From SVEL01 sp045126475 (GTDB taxonomy: Bacteria > Bacillota > Clostridia > Lachnospirales > Lachnospiraceae): a stretch of DNA of 12,138 bases. Of the stretch, positions 1-6,474 are shown piece after piece. Below the pieces are notes generated by a model. It searched no databases and was not told where the DNA came from. It worked only from the letters and a program-made list of their open reading frames with translations. The position numbers and the translations under genes were made by a program. The DNA lies in assembly GCA_045126475.1 (NCBI GenBank), contig JBGVOL010000021.1:1-12138 (forward strand), written 5' to 3'. The stretch's first letter is position 1, and every line of letters starts with the position of its first letter.

Positions 1-159
1 GATGTCGGATATAAAGCCGGTTGCGCAGTTATAAAAAATGTAACGGGCAAAACATATAGATATTCTTGCGTTCGTAGCACAGAACATAAAATAAGGTTTA
101 TTTATTTGAATCTTAATTACGTTAAACAGAAATTTACAAAAGGAGTATCCCGTGCATAA
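1..159 (+). CDS. Possible 3' end of an unidentified plus-strand gene
   Basis: Frame 1 of the plus strand is open from the window edge for 52 codons and stops at TAA (157-159). The peptide is basic, with Tyr, Lys and Cys residues and a YLNLNYVKQKF stretch near the end. I recognise no family. An 8-bp hairpin with a short T-rich tail begins eight bases after the stop, which is what one expects at the end of a gene. By chance, an open run of this length in AT-rich DNA is uncommon but not rare, so this is only a candidate. The start, if real, lies to the left of the window. It would be the only plus-strand gene here and would converge on the minus-strand nfn genes. Confidence 0.3.
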   Translation, partial: DVGYKAGCAVIKNVTGKTYRYSCVRSTEHKIRFIYLNLNYVKQKFTKGVSRA

Positions 160-166
160 AGTTTTT

Positions 167-199
167 TGCTACGGTCAAGTGTGAAGCCGTAGCACTTTT
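167..199 (+). terminator. Candidate intrinsic terminator after the left-edge reading frame
   Basis: TGCTACGG (167-174) pairs perfectly with CCGTAGCA (187-194) around a 12-base loop. On the plus strand it is followed by CTTTTAAT. The T-run is short and interrupted, so termination would be moderate. Its place just after the TAA at 157-159 supports a terminator for the partial plus-strand frame. Confidence 0.45.
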
Positions 200-207
200 A
201 ATAGGAA

Positions 208-247
208 TTACCGCTTAAAACTGATGCCATCTTGATTTAAGCGGTAA
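208..247. repeat. 12-bp perfect inverted repeat
   Basis: TTACCGCTTAAA (208-219) and TTTAAGCGGTAA (236-247) are exact reverse complements separated by 16 bases. Neither strand has a T-tract after it, so it does not look like a terminator. It is the second of four consecutive hairpin-forming elements between 167 and 368. It could be an operator, part of a structured RNA, or a relic of a mobile element; the sequence does not decide. Confidence 0.6.
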
Positions 248-254
248 ATTAAGG

Positions 255-282
255 AAAATCTTAAAGCTGCTTCAAAGATTTT
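255..282. repeat. 8-bp inverted repeat overlapping a -35 element
   Basis: AAAATCTT (255-262) is exactly complementary to AAGATTTT (275-282), with a 12-base loop. The last two bases of the right arm are the first two of a consensus TTGACA at 281-286. The arms are AT-rich, so the hairpin alone would be weak. It may be an operator site for the plus-strand promoter. Confidence 0.4.
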
Positions 283-308
283 GACATCAGATGTAACCTA
301 TGTATAAT
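281..308 (+). promoter_or_regulatory. Perfect consensus sigma-A promoter pointing into the nfnB terminator
   Basis: TTGACA (281-286) and TATAAT (303-308) match the consensus at all twelve positions, with a 16-bp spacer, one short of the optimum. Transcription would begin near 315, inside the left arm of the terminator hairpin at 313-368. There is no open frame of note downstream on this strand, since the next DNA is the antisense of nfnB. A product would be a very short hairpin RNA of about 55-60 bases, or antisense RNA into nfnB if termination fails. Confidence 0.6.
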
Positions 309-312
309 AAAC

Positions 313-379
313 AGCCGGAGTTTTTCACCACATAATAAATATGTTATGTATCAGCAAAAACTCCGGCTTTTATTTAAAT
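313..379. terminator. Terminator of the nfn transcript, probably bidirectional
   Basis: A 13-bp perfect stem (AGCCGGAGTTTTT at 313-325 with AAAAACTCCGGCT at 356-368) encloses a 30-base loop that itself holds a 6-bp inner stem (ACATAA/TTATGT). It begins 25 bases after the nfnB stop codon. Downstream of the stem there are T-rich stretches on both strands: GTTTATTATA on the minus strand and TTTATTTAAAT on the plus strand. It should therefore end minus-strand nfn transcription and also stop transcripts from the plus-strand promoter at 281-308. Confidence 0.8.
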
Positions 380-392
380 CATTAATTCAACT

Positions 393-1784
393 CTACTTAT
401 TTGAGAGGTACTCATCAATTGATTTTGCTGCTGTCTTTCCTGCGCCCATGGCAAGAATAACTGTAGCTGCACCTGTTACGGCATCACCGCCTGCATAAAC
501 ACCCTCTCTTGATGTAAGGCCTGTCTCCTCATTTACAATGATTCCGCCCCACTTCTGTGTCTCAAGTCCCTTTGTTGTAGACTTGATAAGTGGGTTAGGA
601 GATGTACCAATTGACATGATTACGCAGTCAACAGGAATTTCAAACTCTGAACCTGCCTTTTCTACAGGTCTTCTTCTTCCTGAAGCATCAGGCTCACCTA
701 ATTCCATCTCTAAGCATCTGATTCCACCTACAAACTTCTCGTCGTTTGGAAGAATCTCTACAGGATTTGTGAGAAGCTTGAAGATAATACCCTCTTCCTT
801 AGCATGCTCAACCTCTTCCTTTCTTGCAGGAAGCTCCTCCTCAGAACGGCGGTATACTATGTAAACCTCCTCCGCACCAAGTCTCTTTGCGCTTCTTGCA
901 GCGTCCATGGCAACATTACCGCCACCGACTACGGCAACCTTCTTTGCCTTCATGATAGGTGTGTCGGCATCATCCTTGTAAGCCTTCATAAGATTAACTC
1001 TTGTAAGGAACTCATTTGCAGAGTATACACCCTTTAAGTTCTCACCAGGAATATTCATAAATCTTGGAAGTCCTGCTCCCGAACCGATAAATACAGCCTC
1101 AAAGCCGTACTCCTCAATAAGTTCGTCAATAGAGAGAACTTTACCGATAACCATGTTTGTCTCAACCTTTACACCAAGGTCCTTAAGGCCGTCAATTTCC
1201 TTCTGAACAATAGCCTTAGGAAGACGGAACTCAGGGATACCGTACACAAGAACACCACCTGCAAGGTGAAGTGCCTCAAAGATAGTTACATCATAACCCT
1301 TCTTTGCAAGGTCACCTGCACATGTAAGTCCTGAAGGGCCTGAACCGATAATTGCAACCTTATGACCGTTGCTCTCAGGCTTAACAGGCTTCTCCTTGCA
1401 GTTCTCATTGTGGTAATCTGCAACAAATCTCTCAAGACGTCCGATTGCTACAGGCTCACCCTTTATACCTCTTACACACTTGCCCTCACACTGTGACTCC
1501 TGTGGACATACACGTCCGCATACGGCAGGAAGTGCGCTTGATTTTGAAATAATCTCATAAGCAGCATCAAAATCACCTGCTGCAACCTGCTGTATAAACG
1601 CAGGAATATCAATCTGAACAGGACAACCTGTAACACAAGGCTTGTTCTTACAATTCAAACATCTTGCTGCCTCGTCCATTGCCTGTTCCTTTGTGTATCC
1701 TAAAGCAACTTCTTTGAAGTTCTTATTTCTTACGTTTGGTTCCTGAGAAGGCATCTCATTCTTCTTTAATGACATATTAGGCAT
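393..1784 (-). CDS. nfnB: NfnB/GltA-type NADP(H)-binding iron-sulfur flavoprotein subunit
   Basis: This is the large subunit of a ferredoxin-dependent transhydrogenase, related to the small subunit of glutamate synthase and often annotated gltA. The family (NfnAB) couples reduction of NADP+ by NADH to oxidation of reduced ferredoxin in the cytosol. At the N-terminus eight cysteines (42, 45, 50, 54, 89, 93, 99, 103) fit two [4Fe-4S] clusters. An FAD Rossmann motif GSGPSG lies at 147-152, and a second nucleotide motif GGGNVAMD at 287-294 is followed by YRRSEEELPAR, typical of NADP(H) binding. The C-terminal GGDAVTGAATVILAMGAGK is the usual FAD-closing motif. The 463-residue length is normal for the family. 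AGGAGG eight bases before the ATG sets the start. One base separates it from nfnA, and no glutamate synthase large subunit is adjacent, which favours Nfn over true glutamate synthase. Confidence 0.88.
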   Translation of the reverse strand: MPNMSLKKNEMPSQEPNVRNKNFKEVALGYTKEQAMDEAARCLNCKNKPCVTGCPVQIDIPAFIQQVAAGDFDAAYEIISKSSALPAVCGRVCPQESQCEGKCVRGIKGEPVAIGRLERFVADYHNENCKEKPVKPESNGHKVAIIGSGPSGLTCAGDLAKKGYDVTIFEALHLAGGVLVYGIPEFRLPKAIVQKEIDGLKDLGVKVETNMVIGKVLSIDELIEEYGFEAVFIGSGAGLPRFMNIPGENLKGVYSANEFLTRVNLMKAYKDDADTPIMKAKKVAVVGGGNVAMDAARSAKRLGAEEVYIVYRRSEEELPARKEEVEHAKEEGIIFKLLTNPVEILPNDEKFVGGIRCLEMELGEPDASGRRRPVEKAGSEFEIPVDCVIMSIGTSPNPLIKSTTKGLETQKWGGIIVNEETGLTSREGVYAGGDAVTGAATVILAMGAGKTAAKSIDEYLSNK

Positions 1785-1785
1785 T

Positions 1786-2628
1786 TTACTGTACCTCCTT
1801 ATTTAATAAGTTACATGTCTCTTCATGTGCATGTCTCTCAAATGGCTTGTACATACTTCCACGCTCAAGAGCCTCGTCAAAATCAACAAGGTGTCCGTCA
1901 AAGTCAGGACCGTCAACACATGCAAACTTTGTCTCACCGCCGACTGTAAGACGACATCCGCCACACATACCTGTTCCGTCTATCATAATAGGATTCATGC
2001 TTACAGTTGTCTTAATACCGTACTCCTTTGTAAGAGCAGCAACAAACTTCATCATAATAAGTGGTCCGATTGTGATAACCTCATCATACTTCTCGCCCGA
2101 TTCAATAAGTTCCTTTAATGCGTTTGTTACAAGACCCTTTGTACCATAGCTTCCGTCATCAGTCATCATGACAAGCTTATCACTTACTGCTGCAAAGTCA
2201 TCCTCAAGAATTACAAGATCCTTATTTCTGAATCCTACGATTGAGTGAACCTCTGCACCAAGGTTATGAAGCTTCTTTGCAATCGGATATGCAATGGCAC
2301 ATCCAACACCACCGCCGACTACGGCAACCTTCTTTAATCCCTCAACATGTGAAGCGACACCGAGAGGTCCAACGAAATCATGAATATACTCGCCCTCTTT
2401 TAAAGCATTGAGTTTCTGTGTGGTAGCACCTACAATCTGGAAAATGATTGTAACTGTTCCCTTCTCTCTATCAAAATCAGCGATTGTCAATGGTATTCTT
2501 TCTCCATCTTCATCAACACGCAGAATAATAAACTGACCCGGTTCAGCCTTTTTTGCAATTAAAGGTGCATCAACATCCATCAGTGTTACTGTTGGATTCA
2601 GTTCTTTTCTTCTAAGAATTTTATACAT
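1786..2628 (-). CDS. nfnA: NfnA-type FAD/NAD-binding subunit of ferredoxin:NADP transhydrogenase
   Basis: The small Nfn subunit, in the ferredoxin-reductase/dihydroorotate-dehydrogenase electron-transfer (PyrK-like) family, binds FAD, NAD(H) and one [2Fe-2S] cluster. Visible are the flavin-binding RIPLTI (44-49), the nucleotide-binding GGGVGC (105-110), and a C-terminal cluster site with CGGC (Cys222, Cys225) and Cys237 in FACVDGP. Known Nfn enzymes use one Asp with three Cys, and Asp217 in IDGTG is a candidate. I chose the ATG at 2628 (MYKILRRKELNPTV, 280 residues), because AAAGGA lies ten bases upstream of it. The ATG at 2637 would touch that site. NfnB follows after one base, with its ribosome site inside this gene's end. 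Together they would balance NADH, NADPH and ferredoxin in an anaerobe. Confidence 0.88.
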   Translation of the reverse strand: MYKILRRKELNPTVTLMDVDAPLIAKKAEPGQFIILRVDEDGERIPLTIADFDREKGTVTIIFQIVGATTQKLNALKEGEYIHDFVGPLGVASHVEGLKKVAVVGGGVGCAIAYPIAKKLHNLGAEVHSIVGFRNKDLVILEDDFAAVSDKLVMMTDDGSYGTKGLVTNALKELIESGEKYDEVITIGPLIMMKFVAALTKEYGIKTTVSMNPIMIDGTGMCGGCRLTVGGETKFACVDGPDFDGHLVDFDEALERGSMYKPFERHAHEETCNLLNKEVQ

Positions 2629-2676
2629 CTCACACATTTCCTTTCATAACTTTCTTCTTTTACTTAGCCACAGTCT

Positions 2677-2698
2677 TTTAACATATTAAAATGTTAAA
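2677..2698. repeat. 8-bp inverted repeat, possible operator of nfnAB
   Basis: TTTAACAT (2677-2684) and ATGTTAAA (2691-2698) are exact reverse complements around six bases, ATTAAA. On the minus strand those six bases read TTTAAT and coincide with a plausible -10 element. A dimeric repressor here would block the promoter. The arms do not have the TTGTTAA...TTAACAA order of Rex sites, so I do not assign a regulator. Confidence 0.4.
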
Positions 2699-2714
2699 CT
2701 GCCCAGTGTTTTAA
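2685..2714 (-). promoter_or_regulatory. Weak candidate promoter for nfnAB
   Basis: Read on the minus strand, TTAAAA (2709-2714), an 18-bp spacer and TTTAAT (2685-2690) give a modest sigma-A match (4/6 and 5/6). It lies between the acetyltransferase stop and nfnA, a gap of about 100 bases that is the largest in the run and has no terminator. The nfn genes may therefore be served both by this promoter and by read-through from the upstream operon. Confidence 0.35.
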
Positions 2715-2726
2715 TGATACAATATT

Positions 2727-3230
2727 CTACTCAATAAGTAAAGAGAAGTTTTTCTTATATACCCTCATTCCTTCCGACTCGGAATCATAGGAAAATCCGA
2801 GCTTCTCTATCAAACGCACTGATGCAGTGTTTTCGGGATGTATCACTGCCCTGACTTCTCTCACATCAAAATACTCAGTCACAAAGTCAAGAACAGCCGA
2901 CAATGCTTCAAAAGCATATCCCTGCCTCTGCCTGTCTTTTTTTATAATATATCCAAGCTCTGCATTCCTGTTTTCGGCGTCATCAAGCTTATATTCGACA
3001 CCGCCCCTTCCAATTATTTCGCCTGTCTTTTTATCTTCAAAAAGCCATATTCCGAAATCATAAAAATTGTAAATATACTTCTGATAATCCTTTATATACT
3101 CATATTCTTTATTTCTGTCTTCATACAGGTTTTCCATATATTTCAGATTATTACCTTCATATATTTTGTATATGGCATCAATATCATCGGGACACATCTC
3201 CCGAATGACCATGCGGGGTGTCTCAAGCAC
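2727..3230 (-). CDS. GNAT acetyltransferase, RimJ/RimL-like
   Basis: A cytosolic acetyl-CoA-dependent N-acetyltransferase of the GNAT fold; the substrate (protein N-terminus, amino sugar or small amine) cannot be told. The start ETPRMVIREMCPDD is the typical first strand of the RimJ/RimL-like group. The acetyl-CoA loop is seen as ELGYIIKKDRQRQGYAFEAL, about residues 91-110, and the end motif is HPENTASVRLIEKLGF. The 167-residue length is typical. The best start is a GTG at 3230 (MLETPR), four bases beyond the HAD stop codon. It lacks a good ribosome site, so it is probably translated by coupling to the upstream HAD gene. The ATG at 3212 would remove the first strand and also lacks a ribosome site. 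It is the last gene of the tightly packed run before nfnA. Confidence 0.82.
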   Translation of the reverse strand: MLETPRMVIREMCPDDIDAIYKIYEGNNLKYMENLYEDRNKEYEYIKDYQKYIYNFYDFGIWLFEDKKTGEIIGRGGVEYKLDDAENRNAELGYIIKKDRQRQGYAFEALSAVLDFVTEYFDVREVRAVIHPENTASVRLIEKLGFSYDSESEGMRVYKKNFSLLIE

Positions 3231-3233
3231 TCT

Positions 3234-3911
3234 TCATGGTGTTCCGAAATGATGGCTGTATACCATCTCCAAAAAACCGCTGTCAATATTTTCAAAGGAC
3301 TCAAAAAGATAATCTGCCGCCTGAAGATTCTGGTCACCTGAACCGGGATTTATGAAGCCAATACATGCCATGCCGGCCGCCTTGGCAGCCTTTGTACCGT
3401 TTTCAGAATCCTCAATAACAATGCACTCTGACGGCAAGGCACCAAGCTCCTCTGCTGCCCTAAGAAAAATATCAGGAGCAGGTTTAGGTCTCTTCATTCC
3501 CACGCCCGATACAAGCTTATCAAAATCATCCGACAAACCTAATTGTTCCATGTTTCTCATGATATTAGCCAGTGAAGAAGACGATGCAACGGCAAGCTTG
3601 TACTTTCCGGTAAGACTCTTTACAAACGAAACAGCACCCGGCACTTCAGGATATCCTTTTTCACTGAGAAGCCTCTTTTTTACAATCTCAGACATTCCAA
3701 AAAGTTCATCAACCGAATATCCTTCTATGGAAAAATCTTTCATCATTTTTTCCCACATAAAAGTAACCGTTGAGCCTATATATTGTCTGTAATACTCATA
3801 ATCAAGCTCTATGCCGAATTTTTCTTTTAAAACAATCTTGTTTATCTCAAAATGAAGGGGTTCACTGTCAACGAGAACCCCATCCATATCAAATATTACT
3901 GCTCTAAACAT
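3234..3911 (-). CDS. HAD-superfamily sugar-phosphate phosphatase or phosphomutase
   Basis: A 225-residue haloacid-dehalogenase-family protein of the beta-phosphoglucomutase/phosphoglycolate-phosphatase subgroup with an alpha-helical cap. Motif I is FDMDGVLVDS with nucleophile Asp8 and acid/base Asp10. Motif II is the VASSSS stretch, motif III the lysine in KRPKPAPD, and motif IV the acidic pair in VIEDSENG. The cap lies roughly at residues 15-85. The substrate is not predictable: genes of this type include phosphatases and mutases. The start at 3911 gives MFRAVIFDMDG and has GGAGAA upstream. A longer reading from 3944 would add eleven residues with no family counterpart and overlap the cyclophilin gene. 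One base separates it from the cyclophilin stop. Confidence 0.85.
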   Translation of the reverse strand: MFRAVIFDMDGVLVDSEPLHFEINKIVLKEKFGIELDYEYYRQYIGSTVTFMWEKMMKDFSIEGYSVDELFGMSEIVKKRLLSEKGYPEVPGAVSFVKSLTGKYKLAVASSSSLANIMRNMEQLGLSDDFDKLVSGVGMKRPKPAPDIFLRAAEELGALPSECIVIEDSENGTKAAKAAGMACIGFINPGSGDQNLQAADYLFESFENIDSGFLEMVYSHHFGTP

Positions 3912-3912
3912 A

Positions 3913-4431
3913 CTAGCATTTCTCCGGTTCAGGGTAATCAACACCCATGGTATCCACAGTTACAGACTTCATTCTCTGTGTCTCAAGAGGTCTGTCATTG
4001 TAGTCAACCGCACACTCTGCAATCTTGTCAACTACATCCATGCCCTCTGTAACCTTACCAAAGGCTGCATACTGTCCGTCAAGATGAGGAGATGTCTTAT
4101 GCATAATAAAGAACTGCGAGCCTGCAGAATCAGGATGCATAGCTCTTGCCATTGACAGAACGCCCTCTGTGTGCTTTAAATCATTTGTAAATCCGTTATA
4201 CGCAAACTCACCCTTGATGTCATATCCCGGACCACCCATACCTGTTCCGTCAGGACATCCGCCCTGAATCATAAAACCATTGATAACTCTGTGAAAAATA
4301 AGTCCGTCATAGAATCCTTTTTTAACAAGGCTTATAAAATTGTTTACTGTGTTTGGTGCGATTTCAGGATAAAGTTCCGCCTTAATCACATCTCCGTTTT
4401 CCATTGTAAATGTTACTATTGGGTTTGCCAT
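3913..4431 (-). CDS. Peptidyl-prolyl cis-trans isomerase, cyclophilin type
   Basis: A cytosolic cyclophilin that catalyses cis-trans isomerisation of X-Pro bonds during folding. The full catalytic core is present: FHRVINGFMIQGG with the catalytic Arg, SAGSQFFI, and LDGQYAAFGKV. There is no signal peptide, lipobox or membrane segment, so it is intracellular. The 172-residue length fits bacterial cyclophilins. I start at the ATG at 4431 (MANPIVTFTMENG) because GGAG lies nine bases before it. The ATG at 4446 has only a poor site, and the GGAG itself would become its second codon. It sits between the TPM gene and the HAD gene, with short gaps on both sides. Confidence 0.93.
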   Translation of the reverse strand: MANPIVTFTMENGDVIKAELYPEIAPNTVNNFISLVKKGFYDGLIFHRVINGFMIQGGCPDGTGMGGPGYDIKGEFAYNGFTNDLKHTEGVLSMARAMHPDSAGSQFFIMHKTSPHLDGQYAAFGKVTEGMDVVDKIAECAVDYNDRPLETQRMKSVTVDTMGVDYPEPEKC

Positions 4432-4463
4432 ATTATTTTTCTCCATTTCTTTTTATATTATAA

Positions 4464-5393
4464 TTATAAGCTTCTTCCGCCGCCGCCATGGCTGTGACCA
4501 CCGCTGCTTGAATGGTGTGAGCTTCCGCCACCGCCACCGCTGCTGCCTGAGGATGTGTTTACCTTATGTGATGTAGTTGTTGTATGTGTAAACCTGTCAT
4601 ACTTATGAAGTATTCTAAAGCTTCCCTTCTTAAGATATGTCCTGCCGCCGGCAGTCATCCTTGTCTTTGATGATATACTCATCACAAGGACTGCAATAAG
4701 AGCAATCACCGCCGCAATCAGCGCACAGACCAAGGGATTCTTAAGTGATGTAAACATTGAAGTTTCGTTTGCTGCAATTATATCATCGGAATATACTGCC
4801 TCAAAATCCCTGTATTCTTCAAATCCGCCATCAATCCATTCCTTCTCCAGTTTCTCAAAATCATTGTCACTTTTCTTTGACGATACAATATCATATACCT
4901 CGTCAATAAATGCTTTCGCACTGTCATAATAATACTTGCTATGAGCCTCTTCATATATCGCATCAAGTATTGTTTCCACATCATTATCATTTATATACAA
5001 TAAACCAAGATCCGATGTGGATATGTATATGTTTCCTCTGTCAAGGTCTAAAAGATAAAGAACACCTGAGCCGTATTCACCCTCATAGCCAAATCGTCCT
5101 TCATCATAAAAATCATCTGCGTATTCTTCTTCTGATTTCGAGCCCAAATCTCTTGATGTTACCACCACCAGGTCAAGCTCCAGTTTTTTACCTTTTTCCT
5201 CACAAAGCTTCTGTAATTCAAGCTCCTCGTCATCATCAAAAACATCTGCATAATCATATACAAACTGATCATTGTCAATATCCCAGTCATCAGGATTTCC
5301 GTCACCTGTAACCGGTTTGTATCCTACAAGTACAGATGATGCCAATATCATGGCTGACATAAGCGAAAGCTTTTTAAACATATTTTTTCTCAT
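4464..5393 (-). CDS. TPM-domain membrane protein with Gly/Ser/His-rich tail
   Basis: A 309-residue protein of the YgcG/TPM-domain group, whose biochemical role is poorly known; plant TPM proteins act in photosystem II repair, and bacterial ones are envelope proteins. Domain order: N-terminal signal-like segment (about 5-24), TPM domain (about 44-170, with FVYDYADVFDDDEE, LDLVVVTSRDLG and GSGVLYLLDLDRGNIYISTS), transmembrane helix (221-240), then a cytoplasmic basic region and a tail (281-309) almost wholly Gly, Ser and His. The signal segment ends LVGY where a lipoprotein would have LVGC. AGGAGGG nine bases upstream sets the start at 5393. The ATG overlaps the stop of the zinc-ribbon gene as ATGA, so the two are translationally coupled. 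The His-rich tail might bind metal; that is inference. Confidence 0.82.
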   Translation of the reverse strand: MRKNMFKKLSLMSAMILASSVLVGYKPVTGDGNPDDWDIDNDQFVYDYADVFDDDEELELQKLCEEKGKKLELDLVVVTSRDLGSKSEEEYADDFYDEGRFGYEGEYGSGVLYLLDLDRGNIYISTSDLGLLYINDNDVETILDAIYEEAHSKYYYDSAKAFIDEVYDIVSSKKSDNDFEKLEKEWIDGGFEEYRDFEAVYSDDIIAANETSMFTSLKNPLVCALIAAVIALIAVLVMSISSKTRMTAGGRTYLKKGSFRILHKYDRFTHTTTTSHKVNTSSGSSGGGGGSSHHSSSGGHSHGGGGRSL

Positions 5394-6436
5394 CCGAACA
5401 GCCCTCCTAACAACATCAGTATTGTAAAGGTTCCTGCAAATATTCCTCCGAACCAGGCGGCAATTTTGCCTACCGACCTCGGCAGTTTTCCAACAATCTT
5501 TCCGGTCTGTCCGTTCATTGCAAACGTGTACATTTTGCCATTATATCCATAATTCAGTATCCATACCGGCATGAGCGTATACATGGCATTCTTTCTTCTC
5601 ATACTCACATTGCTTGACACTATATTTACATTGGAATAACCGCTTATAGTCGTTCTCGCCTCATCATAGATATATGCCTTCACTCTGGCTTCCGCCCTTG
5701 GTGCAAGCTCGGCAGAATCATATGTAAACTTCTCTGACTGATATCCTGAAAGATATGGCATCTGGAATTCAGTTAATTCACCATAATTATACGGCTCAAG
5801 AAGATCCATTGTCCGGTCATCCATCTTTTCAGAAGCATCGGCAGGTATTTTGTCAAACTCAGCCGCCACATGTCTTCCTACATTAAAGTGGTCTGTATGC
5901 TCATAAATGGTATCTCCGCTTCTGTTTGTTCTTTTCTTTGTACAGTGTGCCTGCATATGGGCATCAGCTGAATAATCGTACAGCCAGAACGGAACATATA
6001 TACCTGTAATCTTTTCTATGGTACTCTGCTTCCTGAATCCCGACGGTGTAAAAGCACCTTTTCCTGCCCATTTTCTATATGCCTCCACAGCACCTTCCTT
6101 CTTAATTTTAAAAGGAATAACCATCTTAGGTCTTAAAGCACCTTCAAGTCTGCCCTTAATCATGGCAGGGCTTCCGCAGAAGCTGCAGAATGTAGCTGAT
6201 GTATATTCATCTGTCATAATCTCAGCTCCGCAATTCTGGCATTTATATCCGTCAAAATCACAGTATTCTTTCTCTACAGGAGTTTCATCAACTATATCCC
6301 CCTTATATAAATCATGTTCGCGGTTCATTGCAGATACATCTACTTCTGTGTCGCAGTACTGACAGACAAGCTTTCCGGTCTGCCCGTCAAACTCTATAGG
6401 TGCACCGCAGGACGGACATTTGTATGTCTCAACCAT
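5390..6436 (-). CDS. Double zinc-ribbon protein with C-terminal membrane anchor
   Basis: A 348-residue protein of the type annotated as TFIIB-type zinc-ribbon-containing; function unknown. Two four-cysteine ribbons are clear: Cys7, 10, 25, 28 (CPSC...CQYC) and Cys66, 69, 84, 87 (CQNC...CSFC). The middle, about 95-320, is a beta-rich region including YVPFWLYDYSADAH and LMPVWILNYGYNGKMYTFAMNGQTGKIVGKLP, which recurs in this family. A hydrophobic helix (about 327-347) ends the protein, giving a tail-anchored form with ribbons probably in the cytoplasm. GGGGGAAAG precedes the ATG. It follows glnN by 38 bases and overlaps the TPM gene by four. The neighbourhood suggests the two proteins form a membrane complex. 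Confidence 0.8.
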   Translation of the reverse strand: MVETYKCPSCGAPIEFDGQTGKLVCQYCDTEVDVSAMNREHDLYKGDIVDETPVEKEYCDFDGYKCQNCGAEIMTDEYTSATFCSFCGSPAMIKGRLEGALRPKMVIPFKIKKEGAVEAYRKWAGKGAFTPSGFRKQSTIEKITGIYVPFWLYDYSADAHMQAHCTKKRTNRSGDTIYEHTDHFNVGRHVAAEFDKIPADASEKMDDRTMDLLEPYNYGELTEFQMPYLSGYQSEKFTYDSAELAPRAEARVKAYIYDEARTTISGYSNVNIVSSNVSMRRKNAMYTLMPVWILNYGYNGKMYTFAMNGQTGKIVGKLPRSVGKIAAWFGGIFAGTFTILMLLGGLFG

Positions 6437-6474
6437 TTTCTTTCCCCCAATCTTTATATATTTCTATCTATATT

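Noticed and set aside
152..184. Ten-codon GTG-started leader peptide after AAGGAG, running into the hairpin at 167-194
   Set aside because: The ribosome site and spacing are good, but no plus-strand gene follows that it could control and the peptide has no runs of a regulatory amino acid; it overlaps the end of the open left-edge frame.
393..2628. Glutamate synthase (GltBD) as the identity of the nfn pair
   Set aside because: The large subunit resembles GltD, but the partner is a PyrK/NfnA-type flavoprotein and no GltB-like large subunit is present; the pair fits Nfn better.
2677..2698. Rex (NADH-sensing) operator upstream of nfnA
   Set aside because: The Rex motif is TTGTTAA-spacer-TTAACAA; here the arms are TTTAACAT and ATGTTAAA, the reverse order, so I list only an unassigned inverted repeat.
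2838..3341. 167-codon plus-strand frame across the acetyltransferase and HAD genes
   Set aside because: It lies antisense to two recognised genes, crosses their boundary, and has no family features.
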